Shown here: in pieces, positions 1 to 10,104 of the stretch | Layout: each line of letters begins with the position of its first letter | Numbering within the stretch: position 1 is the first letter of the stretch | NCBI GenBank assembly: GCA_022729795.1 | Contig: DZBD01000007.1 | Location: 1-36,403 of the forward strand | DNA from: Sulfuricurvum sp. | Lineage (GTDB): Bacteria; Campylobacterota; Campylobacteria; Campylobacterales; Sulfurimonadaceae | DNA: 36,403 nucleotides | Direction: 5' to 3' | The notes under the pieces: model-generated | The model's input: the letters and a program-made list of their open reading frames with translations, nothing else | Database searches by the model: none | Told to the model about the DNA's origin: nothing | Program-made: the position numbers and the translations under genes

Positions 1-39
1 ATCTTTTTTGAAAGTTTTCGTTCTAAATAGCTTTAGCAC
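1..39 (-). CDS. Start of YafQ/RelE-type toxin, truncated by window edge
   Basis: Minus strand reads GTG CTA AAG CTA TTT AGA ACG AAA ACT TTC AAA AAA GAT = (M)LKLFRTKTFKKD, typical YafQ N-terminus, directly after the antitoxin stop. Confidence 0.55.
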   Translation of the reverse strand, partial: MLKLFRTKTFKKD

Positions 40-42
40 TGT

Positions 43-276
43 TTATAACTCTTCGATTGAGATGAGATCCCCATCAAGATTTTTTGCTTCTTGCATGGCA
101 TTTATTGTTGTTTGATTTGGAATTTTTAGCTCAAAAGGTATTCCTCTTTCGTATTTCACTCTTGTCAAAAAAATATTTATAGCTTGTGATGTAGTTATGC
201 CGATTTTTGCAAATATAGCTTCTGTTTCACTTTTAAGATTGCTATCTACTCTGGCTCTAACAGTTGTATTTAACAT
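43..276 (-). CDS. RelB/DinJ-family antitoxin
   Basis: MLNTTVRARVDSNLKSETEAIFAKIGITTSQAINIFLTRV... is a classic RelB/DinJ ribbon-helix-helix sequence. The internal ATG at 276 is the more likely start than 309. Confidence 0.9.
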   Translation of the reverse strand: MLNTTVRARVDSNLKSETEAIFAKIGITTSQAINIFLTRVKYERGIPFELKIPNQTTINAMQEAKNLDGDLISIEEL

Positions 277-300
277 TTTATTATCCTTTAATTTTTCATA

Positions 301-322
301 TTGTAGCATGAATTTGCTACAA
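301..322. promoter_or_regulatory. Candidate antitoxin operator: 7-nt inverted repeat TTGTAGC-N8-GCTACAA overlapping a TACAAT -10-like hexamer on the minus strand
   Basis: Perfect inverted repeat 301-307/316-322, about 25 bp upstream of the RelB ATG. Confidence 0.45.
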
Positions 323-360
323 AAATAGTTGAGTCAGAGATTTACTTTTTCCCCAACCCC

Positions 361-385
361 GTCACCCTCAGCTTGACTGGGGGTC
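361..385. repeat. REP-like intergenic hairpin (gtcACCCTCAGcttgaCTGGGGGTc)
   Basis: 8-nt arms 364-371/377-384 with one G-U-compatible mismatch and a 5-nt loop, in non-coding DNA. Confidence 0.4.
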
Positions 386-473
386 TAGTTTGTACGGACA
401 TAAACCTCTAATTTTGTTTTCAGTCTTTTGTGATAAAATCATCACCTTAAAATTAATATAAAGAACTTTACGC

Positions 474-1091
474 ATGGAACAAACACAATCAAGAGTGAAT
501 ATTTACGCACTTTTATCCCGTATTTTACTTCAAGAGTTGGAAGTTGAGACTTTAAAAATGATAAAAGAGGATGAAAATATTTTAGATTTTTTTCCTACTT
601 TAAAAGAGTGGAAACCTTTTATCGAGGTGGAAGAGGGGAGATTGCTTGATGAATATCTGAATCCGGATTTTGTCAATTTATCTCTTTTGCATCTGATTCC
701 GTATGAGACTTTTTATACGCGTGAAGACCAGATGATTGAAACAGGCGGTGCAAATCCTGTGACGGATATGTACAGTGCTTATGATTTTATGGTGGATTAC
801 GAGGCTGCCCGTGCTGTTTCAACGGATCACATCGGAGTAGAGCTGGAGTTTATGCACCGTTTGGCTCATGCTGAGTTAAAAGCGCTAGAGGAAAATGATG
901 CAACAGCAGTACAAGAGCTTCAAGAAGTGCAAAAAGAATTTTTGAACAAACATCTCCTCCGCTGGGCTCCAATGTATCTTATCAACATGAAGTTTGAGGC
1001 AAGAACACCGCTGTATTATGATGCTGCGGATATGGCTTTGGAGTTTATTTTGAGTGACAATGAATATCTTATCAAAGAGTTACAGCACTAA
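474..1091 (+). CDS. TorD/DmsD-family molybdoenzyme chaperone
   Basis: 205 aa, all-helical TorD-like sequence with ...LLHLIPYETFYTRED...; immediately followed by a polyferredoxin. Confidence 0.8.
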   Translation: MEQTQSRVNIYALLSRILLQELEVETLKMIKEDENILDFFPTLKEWKPFIEVEEGRLLDEYLNPDFVNLSLLHLIPYETFYTREDQMIETGGANPVTDMYSAYDFMVDYEAARAVSTDHIGVELEFMHRLAHAELKALEENDATAVQELQEVQKEFLNKHLLRWAPMYLINMKFEARTPLYYDAADMALEFILSDNEYLIKELQH

Positions 1092-2195
1092 ATGTCACTG
1101 ATAAATCTAGATGCCGGCAAATGTGTCCGCTCTTTAAGTAGAGAGAGTGAATGTAACAAATGTGAAGTGATCTGCCCCACAGCGGCTATTGTTGTGGGAG
1201 TAAATCCGCTTCCTGCTATTAATTTCAGCGCTTGTGTGGGTTGCGGTGCTTGTCATGCAGTGTGCCCGAATGAAGCCCTTTTTCTGGATGATTTTGACTC
1301 TACAAATTTTTTCTTTGATTTTATAGAGGATAAAGAGAATCTTATCTCTTGTCGTAAAAATGTGCCTTGTATTGCAGCGCTGAGCGTGGAGCATCTCATC
1401 TCTACGGCAGTGTTAAAAAAAGAGATAGTTTTTGATATGGGCTATTGTGATAGCTGTGAGATACAATCCACATGCCAAGCAGCTATTTTAAAAAACTATG
1501 AAGAAGCCACATATATACTTGATGCTATGGAAAATGAAGCTGTTATAAAACTGGAAAATGTTTGTTATGAAGCGCCGCAGGTCGAAGGTGCAAATAGAAG
1601 AGATTTTTTTCGTTCAATCAACCTGAGTACTCTAGCAAAAACAAAACACGGTTTTGAGCAAGAAGTCAAAAAAGCAACGGATGAGTTGGTCGAGCACACT
1701 CTGCAAAAAACAGATATTGCACTCTTGAAGCAAAAGAAAATTCCGCAAAGAAGAAAAATATTTTTTACGGCGATAAAAAGGGCGCAAAAGCCCTCACAAT
1801 TTCATGTTATCGATGCTAGAGAGGTGAGCTTTACATCTCAAAAATTGCTGCATGAAGAGCTTTGCACGGCGTGTCAGATGTGCTATAGAGTCTGCCCAAC
1901 GGGTGCACTGACATCTGATATTAAAAACTCCAAGATAGATTTTGACCCCTTTTTGTGTATAAAATGTCATATTTGTCATGATGTTTGCGAACCGAATGCA
2001 ATAACGCTCTCAAGCTCTTACAATGTAAAAGAGTTTTTTGAGCCTGCGGTTCAAAATTTAATGCGTTTTAATGTTAGAAAATGTGAGGAATGCGATATGA
2101 TTTTTAGTACTAATTCAAATGATACACTTTGCTACAGATGCAAAATAGAAGAAGAAGAGGCTCGCGAACTTTGGGGCATTACAGAGGAGTTGTAA
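1092..2195 (+). CDS. Multi-cluster 4Fe-4S ferredoxin with C-terminal zinc-ribbon-like Cys motifs
   Basis: CVGCGACHAVCP, CTACQMCYRVCP, CIKCHICHDVCEP motifs, then CEEC...CYRC. Confidence 0.9.
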   Translation: MSLINLDAGKCVRSLSRESECNKCEVICPTAAIVVGVNPLPAINFSACVGCGACHAVCPNEALFLDDFDSTNFFFDFIEDKENLISCRKNVPCIAALSVEHLISTAVLKKEIVFDMGYCDSCEIQSTCQAAILKNYEEATYILDAMENEAVIKLENVCYEAPQVEGANRRDFFRSINLSTLAKTKHGFEQEVKKATDELVEHTLQKTDIALLKQKKIPQRRKIFFTAIKRAQKPSQFHVIDAREVSFTSQKLLHEELCTACQMCYRVCPTGALTSDIKNSKIDFDPFLCIKCHICHDVCEPNAITLSSSYNVKEFFEPAVQNLMRFNVRKCEECDMIFSTNSNDTLCYRCKIEEEEARELWGITEEL

Positions 2196-2196
2196 G

Positions 2197-2955
2197 ATGA
2201 TGAACAAGGCAAACGAGATATCGCATCAGACGAAGCTTTACGGTTACATAGGTGAACATGCCGGAGCTAGTAGGTTTAGTGCTGCACTCAACAAAATATT
2301 TAAACAAAACGGCGATAATGCCATGATGATTCCTATGAATATAAGAGCGGATGATTTTTATTTTACCCTGAGTAATATGAAAAAATCACATGTAAACGGT
2401 GCCGTTATTTCCAATGAATATGTTTATGATGTTGTAGCTATCGTTGATGAAGCAAGCGACTTGGTAAAAAGAAGCGGGATGTGTGATATTGTCTTGAGAG
2501 AGGGTGAAAAACTCAGAGGCGATATGTACGGCATACGGGTTTTAGTGGAGCATTTAAAAGATTTTAGGGTTTCAAAAATAGCACTAATCGGCACAACTCC
2601 ACATGCCAAAGCTTTTGCGTTCTTGGCATGTGGATTTGAAGTGAGTTTTTTTAACGACAACCTTGAAGAGTTGATGCAGTTTACACAAGACGTGGAGTTA
2701 AACAATGCGGATTTGAACCGTTTGTCCACGGGAATTGATACCGATTTGTCGCACTTTGACGCAGTTTTAAATTTTTCAAACATGAGCAGTTTAGCAATGA
2801 TAAGCGGCTTATCTGCACACAATTTTGATATGAAAAATGAGAAAGAATATTCAGTCCTAAAAACAAGAGCAAAAGAACTTGAAAAAAAGTATACAAGTTT
2901 TGATGATATGATAGAAATATTTACGCAAAAAGCATATAAAATAATAAAAGGATAG
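2197..2955 (+). CDS. Shikimate-dehydrogenase-like (AroE-fold) protein, probably non-catalytic
   Basis: N-terminal KLYGYIGEHAGASRFSAALNKIF... and VKRSGMCDIVLREGEKLRGDMYGIRVLVEHL resemble AroE substrate and NTDG regions, but catalytic residues are not conserved. Confidence 0.55.
   Translation: MMNKANEISHQTKLYGYIGEHAGASRFSAALNKIFKQNGDNAMMIPMNIRADDFYFTLSNMKKSHVNGAVISNEYVYDVVAIVDEASDLVKRSGMCDIVLREGEKLRGDMYGIRVLVEHLKDFRVSKIALIGTTPHAKAFAFLACGFEVSFFNDNLEELMQFTQDVELNNADLNRLSTGIDTDLSHFDAVLNFSNMSSLAMISGLSAHNFDMKNEKEYSVLKTRAKELEKKYTSFDDMIEIFTQKAYKIIKG
2599..2633. repeat. Inverted pair of the GGCATGTGG motif inside a coding region
   Basis: CCACATGCCAA (2599-2609) and TTGGCATGTGG (2623-2633), 11-nt perfect arms. 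Confidence 0.9.
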
Positions 2956-2959
2956 TTGT

Positions 2960-3466
2960 ATGAATAGAGAAGATTTAAGTGATTTAAGAGCAGAATTTGA
3001 CAAGTTTGTAAGCCAAAAATGTTCACTTGACCAAGATGAAAGCGGAGCAAAAAATCCCGATGCCGGAGATAAAGAGGATGAACAACCGGTTCCTCAGTTC
3101 GTCGATGCTCTTACCGCAAGACTTTTAGCACCGGCACACAGCGGAGTGTATTTGTCTCGCTTGGACATCAAAAGAATAGCAGAGGCTATTGATGAGTCTT
3201 TGCCGATTAAAGAACGGATCAAGATGATACGCTCTTTGTTTCGACATACGACAAGCAAAGAGTATCTCAGCGGTGCTTTTAATGAGATAGACAAACATAT
3301 CAACGGACGTATATTAATCTATCAAGAACTCTCACAAGCGTTCCCCTCATCCAAAACAATCTTTGATGAGAACATACTCAAAGCACAAAAAACTATGAGA
3401 ATGTTTAAGCAGATTATAGAAGATTTTGAAGAGATACAACCAACATCTGACCCGATATTCATTTAA
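2960..3466 (+). CDS. Conserved-looking hypothetical protein, 168 aa
   Basis: Full ORF 5 bp after the AroE-like gene, same strand; no family recognised. Confidence 0.75.
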   Translation: MNREDLSDLRAEFDKFVSQKCSLDQDESGAKNPDAGDKEDEQPVPQFVDALTARLLAPAHSGVYLSRLDIKRIAEAIDESLPIKERIKMIRSLFRHTTSKEYLSGAFNEIDKHINGRILIYQELSQAFPSSKTIFDENILKAQKTMRMFKQIIEDFEEIQPTSDPIFI

Positions 3467-3486
3467 AACGGCTTGGCATGTGGAAA

Positions 3487-4005
3487 TTAAAATACTTGAA
3501 GGTATAAAATTCCCTGCCATAAAAGTGAGCTCAGGATTCCTGCAGCAAAACCTGCAATTATATCATCTCCCATCACTCCCACTCCGCCTTTGGCTTCGCG
3601 GTCGATTCTCCCTATAATAGAGGGTTTTACAATATCGAAGTAACGAAAAAGTGCAAAAGATAAAAGTGCTTGAATCAAAAAGCCGTTTTGTAAATCACCT
3701 ACTTCGCCGAGTCCGACACTCATCGCCGGTGCGACGCTTAGGGCAAGCCACATGCCGGAAAGCTCATCGATAACTATTCTTTTATCATCGTGAATCCCGC
3801 TGAGTGCTTCATATTTATTGATAGATTTAATAGCGATGACACTGATTAAAATCGTTGCCATAAAAAGTGTTTGCACATCAAACAAGGTTAATATCCACAT
3901 GCCAAGAACTAAGGCTACTAAACTTCCTGCTGTTCCGGGTGCCTTTGGTGAGAGTCCGCTGTATCCTAGAGTGATAAAAAACCAATTCATATTTTTCCTT
4001 TGCAT
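3487..4005 (-). CDS. pgpA: Phosphatidylglycerophosphatase A
   Basis: LGYSGLSPKAPGTAGSL...VIDELSGMWLAL...DDIIAGFAAG is the PgpA signature. Confidence 0.93.
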   Translation of the reverse strand: MQRKNMNWFFITLGYSGLSPKAPGTAGSLVALVLGMWILTLFDVQTLFMATILISVIAIKSINKYEALSGIHDDKRIVIDELSGMWLALSVAPAMSVGLGEVGDLQNGFLIQALLSFALFRYFDIVKPSIIGRIDREAKGGVGVMGDDIIAGFAAGILSSLLWQGILYLQVF

Positions 4006-4006
4006 T

Positions 4007-5197
4007 TTAGGTGAGGGAGGTTGTTTGGTAGAGTTTCATCAATTCCTGATAAAAATCTTTTTCCGTATGTTCTTCTAAAAGCCCCTCAACAGGCAAAATA
4101 TCATAATAGAGTTTTTCAAGATTTTTAAATCTATTAGGGAGAATCTTGGAGAGTAAAAAAGCTGAAATCTCTTTTCTCATGAGTACGGCAGGAGGAAGCA
4201 GTCCCAATTCCAAAAGCTCTAAGATAGAGTCGGCATGATAGGCTGTTTGATGGTGCTGGCCGTGCGGGCAGGTGTTTTTACTGACTAGAGTCGTACATTT
4301 ATCACAGTAAACATATTCGCTTGCTATCTCTATCTCTATATCGATTCCGACTACTTTGTCTATGATAGATTTGTTGGAGTTGCAGTCATAGAACATTCCC
4401 AATCCTGCGTGATTTCTGCCGACGGTTAAACGGTCGCATCCATAATTTTTTGCAACGATTGCATCAATGATAATTTCATTATATCCTGCAAATATATAAC
4501 TGTTTTCGATAGGAACAATCACTACGCGGTTTTTTGGCAAAAAATTATTGACAAAGAATTCTAAGGTTTCTTTTCTTGTCTCATAACTTAAATTTGCAGT
4601 GTGATAAGGCTTGAGCAAAAATATTACGAGTAAATCCGTAGTCTCTAAAGTTTGGCGAATAAGTTTTTCATGCGCACGGTGGAGTGGATTGACTGCCATA
4701 AACAGTGAACTTGTGTGTTTTGCATCTATTAATTTTTTTGCATCTTCAATTATTTTGATATTTTCGTTTTTATGCTGTTTGATAAATGTATATTCGCCGC
4801 TCAGCGCCCACGAACCAAGTCTTTTGATGGTAGCCATTACACCGGGATGACTTGTATCGTCTGTCCCGTAAATATGTCTTGCCCGCTCTTTAGGATCTAT
4901 TTTGAAGGTTTCATCTACAATTAATGTAGCAAAAGGGATATTTTCACAAAGAATAGTAACCTCTTCTGATTTTTTTAAGGACTTTAAAACTTCCTCATTC
5001 ATTTTCCCCGACGGTGCTAAAAGAAAAGGAAAAGGAAACGTTTTGCCATGGACAAGACCCGTTTTCAAAACCTCTTCACTCTCTTTTTTGCCCATGAGGG
5101 AGGTGACGGGATTGAGCAAACCGTCTTTGACTAGTTCTAATGCAGAAGCAGCTTCTCTATCTATAAAAAGAGTTTTATTTTTTCTTGATGATGTCAT
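4007..5197 (-). CDS. sat: Sulfate adenylyltransferase (ATP sulfurylase) family protein
   Basis: NPLHRAHEKLIR, VGRNHAGLGMFYD and C-terminal YCDKC...NTCPHG; next to pgpA. Confidence 0.88.
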   Translation of the reverse strand: MTSSRKNKTLFIDREAASALELVKDGLLNPVTSLMGKKESEEVLKTGLVHGKTFPFPFLLAPSGKMNEEVLKSLKKSEEVTILCENIPFATLIVDETFKIDPKERARHIYGTDDTSHPGVMATIKRLGSWALSGEYTFIKQHKNENIKIIEDAKKLIDAKHTSSLFMAVNPLHRAHEKLIRQTLETTDLLVIFLLKPYHTANLSYETRKETLEFFVNNFLPKNRVVIVPIENSYIFAGYNEIIIDAIVAKNYGCDRLTVGRNHAGLGMFYDCNSNKSIIDKVVGIDIEIEIASEYVYCDKCTTLVSKNTCPHGQHHQTAYHADSILELLELGLLPPAVLMRKEISAFLLSKILPNRFKNLEKLYYDILPVEGLLEEHTEKDFYQELMKLYQTTSLT

Positions 5198-6074
5198 ATT
5201 TTTTTCGTTTTTCCCATAAACTTTTACGGGAGATTCCTAGTTTTTTTGAAAGTTCCGTATCGGGGAATTTATTTTGATAGTTTAAAACAATAAATTTGAC
5301 ATAATCTTCAATAGGTAAAATATCACCTTTATCAAAGATATTATTTTCACTCTTAATTTCCAAAATAGAATATTCAGAGTCATCAATTTTTTCGCTACTG
5401 GCAATAATTGCTTTTTTACCAGCAAGAAGCTCAATCAAAGATTTTCTTTCACTTTTTTTTAGAATTTGATAATCAATAATATAGATTACACAATTCTGAG
5501 GGATAGAATCTATTTGGGCTATTGCTTTGGGATCGCAAAGTGTTAAAAAATGGATAGACAAATTCTTTTTTGCGGCATATTCAAAGGCAAAAGCATCCGC
5601 ATATTTCTGAAAGCTTGAAGAGATAAAGAGCGGGAGTTCTACGGCATCATAATTGTAACTGTTAGGGGCACTTGCAAAAGTATGTGTCAAATATTTCTCA
5701 TACGCTTCGTTTCTTTTTTTGAGTTTTTCATAATCTTGATAATGGTCAATTTTTCTTACGAGCTCTTCTATCATAAACGGCTTTAATATATAGTCTTTTG
5801 CCCCTGCGCTCAAGGGCTTGGACACTGTGTCGTTGCTTATATAAGAGACCATAAGGATGACAATAGATTTTTTAAAAGTTTCAATAACAGGGTTGAAATC
5901 TTGTCCGTTAATATTGGTAGAGAGTAAAACTACATCATAATTGGTACTTTTAATTGCATCACGCGTCGACGTGCACATCTCACACACATGCCCGAGTTCT
6001 CCAAGTTTAGTTGCTATGCTTTGTGCAAGATAAACTTCATTTTCTATAATTAGTATTTTCAAATTTGTGTCCAA
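5175..6074 (-). CDS. Atypical orphan response regulator, HP1021/CemR (Cj1608)-like
   Basis: N-terminal receiver with Ser where the phospho-acceptor Asp is expected (YDVVLLSTNI), C-terminal Fis-type HTH (ELSKKLGISRKSLWEKRKKY), adjacent to ispDF as in Helicobacter/Campylobacter. Confidence 0.8.
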   Translation of the reverse strand: MDTNLKILIIENEVYLAQSIATKLGELGHVCEMCTSTRDAIKSTNYDVVLLSTNINGQDFNPVIETFKKSIVILMVSYISNDTVSKPLSAGAKDYILKPFMIEELVRKIDHYQDYEKLKKRNEAYEKYLTHTFASAPNSYNYDAVELPLFISSSFQKYADAFAFEYAAKKNLSIHFLTLCDPKAIAQIDSIPQNCVIYIIDYQILKKSERKSLIELLAGKKAIIASSEKIDDSEYSILEIKSENNIFDKGDILPIEDYVKFIVLNYQNKFPDTELSKKLGISRKSLWEKRKKYDIIKKK

Positions 6075-7180
6075 TCAAAATATTTTAAGTTAGCGTTTGC
6101 AATCACTCCGACTCCTTCCTCTCGGCCAATAAAACCAAGCTTCTCGGTTGTTGTTGCTTTAATGTTTACTCTGGAGCTCTGGCAGTGTAATATTTCTGCA
6201 AGAACTTTTCTCATTTGGAGTTTATAAGGGGCTATTTTGGGTCTCTCAGCTGCTATTGTTACATCTACATTAACTATAATATATCCAAAATTGTGGATTT
6301 TTTTCACAACTCTTTTGAGTAGTTCTTTGGAATCTATCCCCTTGTATGCGTTGTCGTTGTCGGGAAACATCATCCCTATATCGCCCATCCCTGCTGCGCC
6401 TAAGAGTGCATCTATTAATGCATGAATGGCAACATCTCCGTCACTGTGTGCCTTAAAACCAAAGTCTGATTCTATTTTTACTCCACCAAGAAACATCTCT
6501 CCTTTATCATCAAAGGCATGCACATCAAGCCCCGTTCCGCTAAGTGTATCTTTGGATGGCGGCGTGAGGCAGGGAAGTGATTTTAAGTCTTGCAGATACG
6601 TTATTTTATGCGCCTCTTCTTCACCGAGAATAAATTCTCTCGTTCCTCCATAAGCAACAATTGCACTGCTCTCATCCGTAAAATCGGTATGTGTATTGAG
6701 AGCTTCTTTGAGAACTGAAGTTCTGGAGAGTTGCGGCGTTTGAACTCTTTTGATTTTCTCTCTGTCTATGGTAGAGTTTTCATACACTATCGTATCTGTT
6801 ACCTTGAGATAAGGGACAATGCAGTCGCTCTCTCCTTTTTGAGTGATAATAGCGTGTAAAAAAGACTCACTTATGCAAGCACGAGCGATATCGCTTACGA
6901 GTACGTAAGAACTTTGTACTTCACGCAAGGCGTTTTTGAGGGATTCTTGCCTTGTAGCACCCCCTTGAACAAAGGTGTAGGAATCATAGTTCTTCATAAA
7001 TTCTATTTCATCAGGAGATGAAGTTATAATAATTTTGCTAAAAAGATTTGTATTGTCAAGCTTATTGGCAAGGAATTGCCATAATGGCTTGTGTTCAATC
7101 CTGAGCCATTGTTTTTTAACATCTAGCTCAAAACGGCTGGAAGTGCCTGCAGCAAGCAAAATAAGTGTTAAATCAGACAT
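6059..7180 (-). CDS. ispDF: Bifunctional IspD/IspF (MEP pathway)
   Basis: LILLAAGTSSRF (IspD) fused to GTGLDVHAF...AHSDGDVAIHALIDALLGAAGMGDIGMMFPD (IspF). Confidence 0.97.
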   Translation of the reverse strand: MSDLTLILLAAGTSSRFELDVKKQWLRIEHKPLWQFLANKLDNTNLFSKIIITSSPDEIEFMKNYDSYTFVQGGATRQESLKNALREVQSSYVLVSDIARACISESFLHAIITQKGESDCIVPYLKVTDTIVYENSTIDREKIKRVQTPQLSRTSVLKEALNTHTDFTDESSAIVAYGGTREFILGEEEAHKITYLQDLKSLPCLTPPSKDTLSGTGLDVHAFDDKGEMFLGGVKIESDFGFKAHSDGDVAIHALIDALLGAAGMGDIGMMFPDNDNAYKGIDSKELLKRVVKKIHNFGYIIVNVDVTIAAERPKIAPYKLQMRKVLAEILHCQSSRVNIKATTTEKLGFIGREEGVGVIANANLKYFDWTQI

Positions 7181-7363
7181 AAAACTCCTACCCGAAAAAG
7201 TGTTACGAAATTATACATGTACAAAGCTTTTTTTTATCTTTTCTTGATAAACAATAGCTCCGTTATTGTTTCAAAAAGTGCCTAGGAATTTGACTTAATG
7301 AAACTTTAACTTTATTTGATTATATTTCCAACACTTCATATATTTTAATAAATATGTGTATAA

Positions 7364-8794
<1,431 letters not shown>

Positions 8795-8926
8795 CATATC
8801 TTGAGAAAAATTCTCACCTTTAGCTGAAAATAAAAATATCAAGAAGAGATTCAGATGATATTAATATAGTTTTGATATAAATCTGTCTTTAAGTAAAGTA
8901 AAAAAGACACAATTTTAGGAGAAAAT

Positions 8927-10090
8927 ATGACGGAAGAAATCGTAAAATCAGCACTTTCAAAAGTTTTATATCCAGGTTTTACTAAGGATATCGTAACTTT
9001 TGGATTTGTAAATAGTATCGTTATAGATGGTGATAATGTTAGTTTTAATGTAGAAATAACTTCAAGTGCTCCGGAAGTTGCATTACAAATAAAAGACGAT
9101 GCAATCACAGAATTAAAGGCGGTAGGTGCGGGAAATGTTTCTGCAAATATCATCTCTCCGAAAATGCCAAAAGAGAGTTCATCTAAGGGGAAAAATATTG
9201 CTCCTCAAGTGAAAAACTTCTTGATGGTAAGTTCGGGCAAGGGCGGAGTCGGTAAATCGACTACATCCGTAAATATTGCTATCGCACTTGCAGCGCAGGG
9301 GAAAAAAGTGGGTCTTTTGGATGCCGATATTTATGGCCCAAATATTCCTCGTATGATGGGTATTGACGATATCAAGCCTGAAGTAAACGGAAATAAAGTC
9401 CTTCCAATTAAAGCGTATGGAATCGAAGTGATGTCTATGGGTTCATTGATGGAACCGGGTCAGTCTTTAATCTGGCGTGGAGCTATGATAATGAAAGCTA
9501 TCGAGCAATTTTTAAGAGATATTTTATGGTCTGAATTAGATGTTTTGGTTATCGATATGCCTCCGGGAACAGGGGATGCACAGCTTACTTTAGCCCAAAG
9601 CGTACCCGTAACTGCAGGTCTTACCGTAACTACGCCTCAGGGTGTTTCGCTTGATGATTCTCGCCGTTCGTTGGATATGTTTAGAAAATTGCATATTCCA
9701 ATTGCAGGTATTATTGAGAATATGAGCGGCTTTATTGCTCCCGATACCGGAGTAGAATACGATATTTTCGGTAAAGGAACGACGCAGCCTATGGCTGATG
9801 AGTTCAATACAAAAATTATTGCAGAAATTCCAATTGAATCAAGTATCCGCATAGGCGGAGACGACGGTAAACCTATTACCTTTGTAGCGCCTAGTTCTGA
9901 GAGTGCAAAAAGATATATGGCTGCCGCTGAATCTATCTGGGCTACTATAGAAGAGATTAATGCAAACGGCGGCGTGGACAATCAAGCCGTGCAACCTACA
10001 ACGGCTCCGGGCGTGAGTGCATGTTCAACTCCAAAACCTGCTCCTAAAGCAAGTGATGAGAGTTGCGGTACGGGATGTGGCTGTCACTAA
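8927..10090 (+). CDS. mrp: Mrp/NBP35-family Fe-S cluster carrier ATPase
   Basis: SSGKGGVGKSTTSVNIAIALA deviant Walker A, MPPGTGDAQLTLAQ, C-terminal CGTGCGCH. Confidence 0.95.
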   Translation: MTEEIVKSALSKVLYPGFTKDIVTFGFVNSIVIDGDNVSFNVEITSSAPEVALQIKDDAITELKAVGAGNVSANIISPKMPKESSSKGKNIAPQVKNFLMVSSGKGGVGKSTTSVNIAIALAAQGKKVGLLDADIYGPNIPRMMGIDDIKPEVNGNKVLPIKAYGIEVMSMGSLMEPGQSLIWRGAMIMKAIEQFLRDILWSELDVLVIDMPPGTGDAQLTLAQSVPVTAGLTVTTPQGVSLDDSRRSLDMFRKLHIPIAGIIENMSGFIAPDTGVEYDIFGKGTTQPMADEFNTKIIAEIPIESSIRIGGDDGKPITFVAPSSESAKRYMAAAESIWATIEEINANGGVDNQAVQPTTAPGVSACSTPKPAPKASDESCGTGCGCH

Positions 10091-10104
10091 TGTGACAACT
10101 GCAA

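Noticed and set aside
1134-1979. Antisense ORFs within the ferredoxin gene
   Set aside because: The sense strand has a full set of Fe-S motifs; the antisense products have no coherent domain.
2424-3050. Long antisense ORF (208 aa) opposite the AroE-like gene, and similar antisense ORFs across the window
   Set aside because: They overlap well-supported coding genes on the other strand, lack recognisable domains and look like compositional by-products.
8802-8816. Perfect small inverted repeat TGAGAA-AAA-TTCTCA after thiC as a terminator
   Set aside because: Short AT-rich stem with no T-run following; too weak to call.
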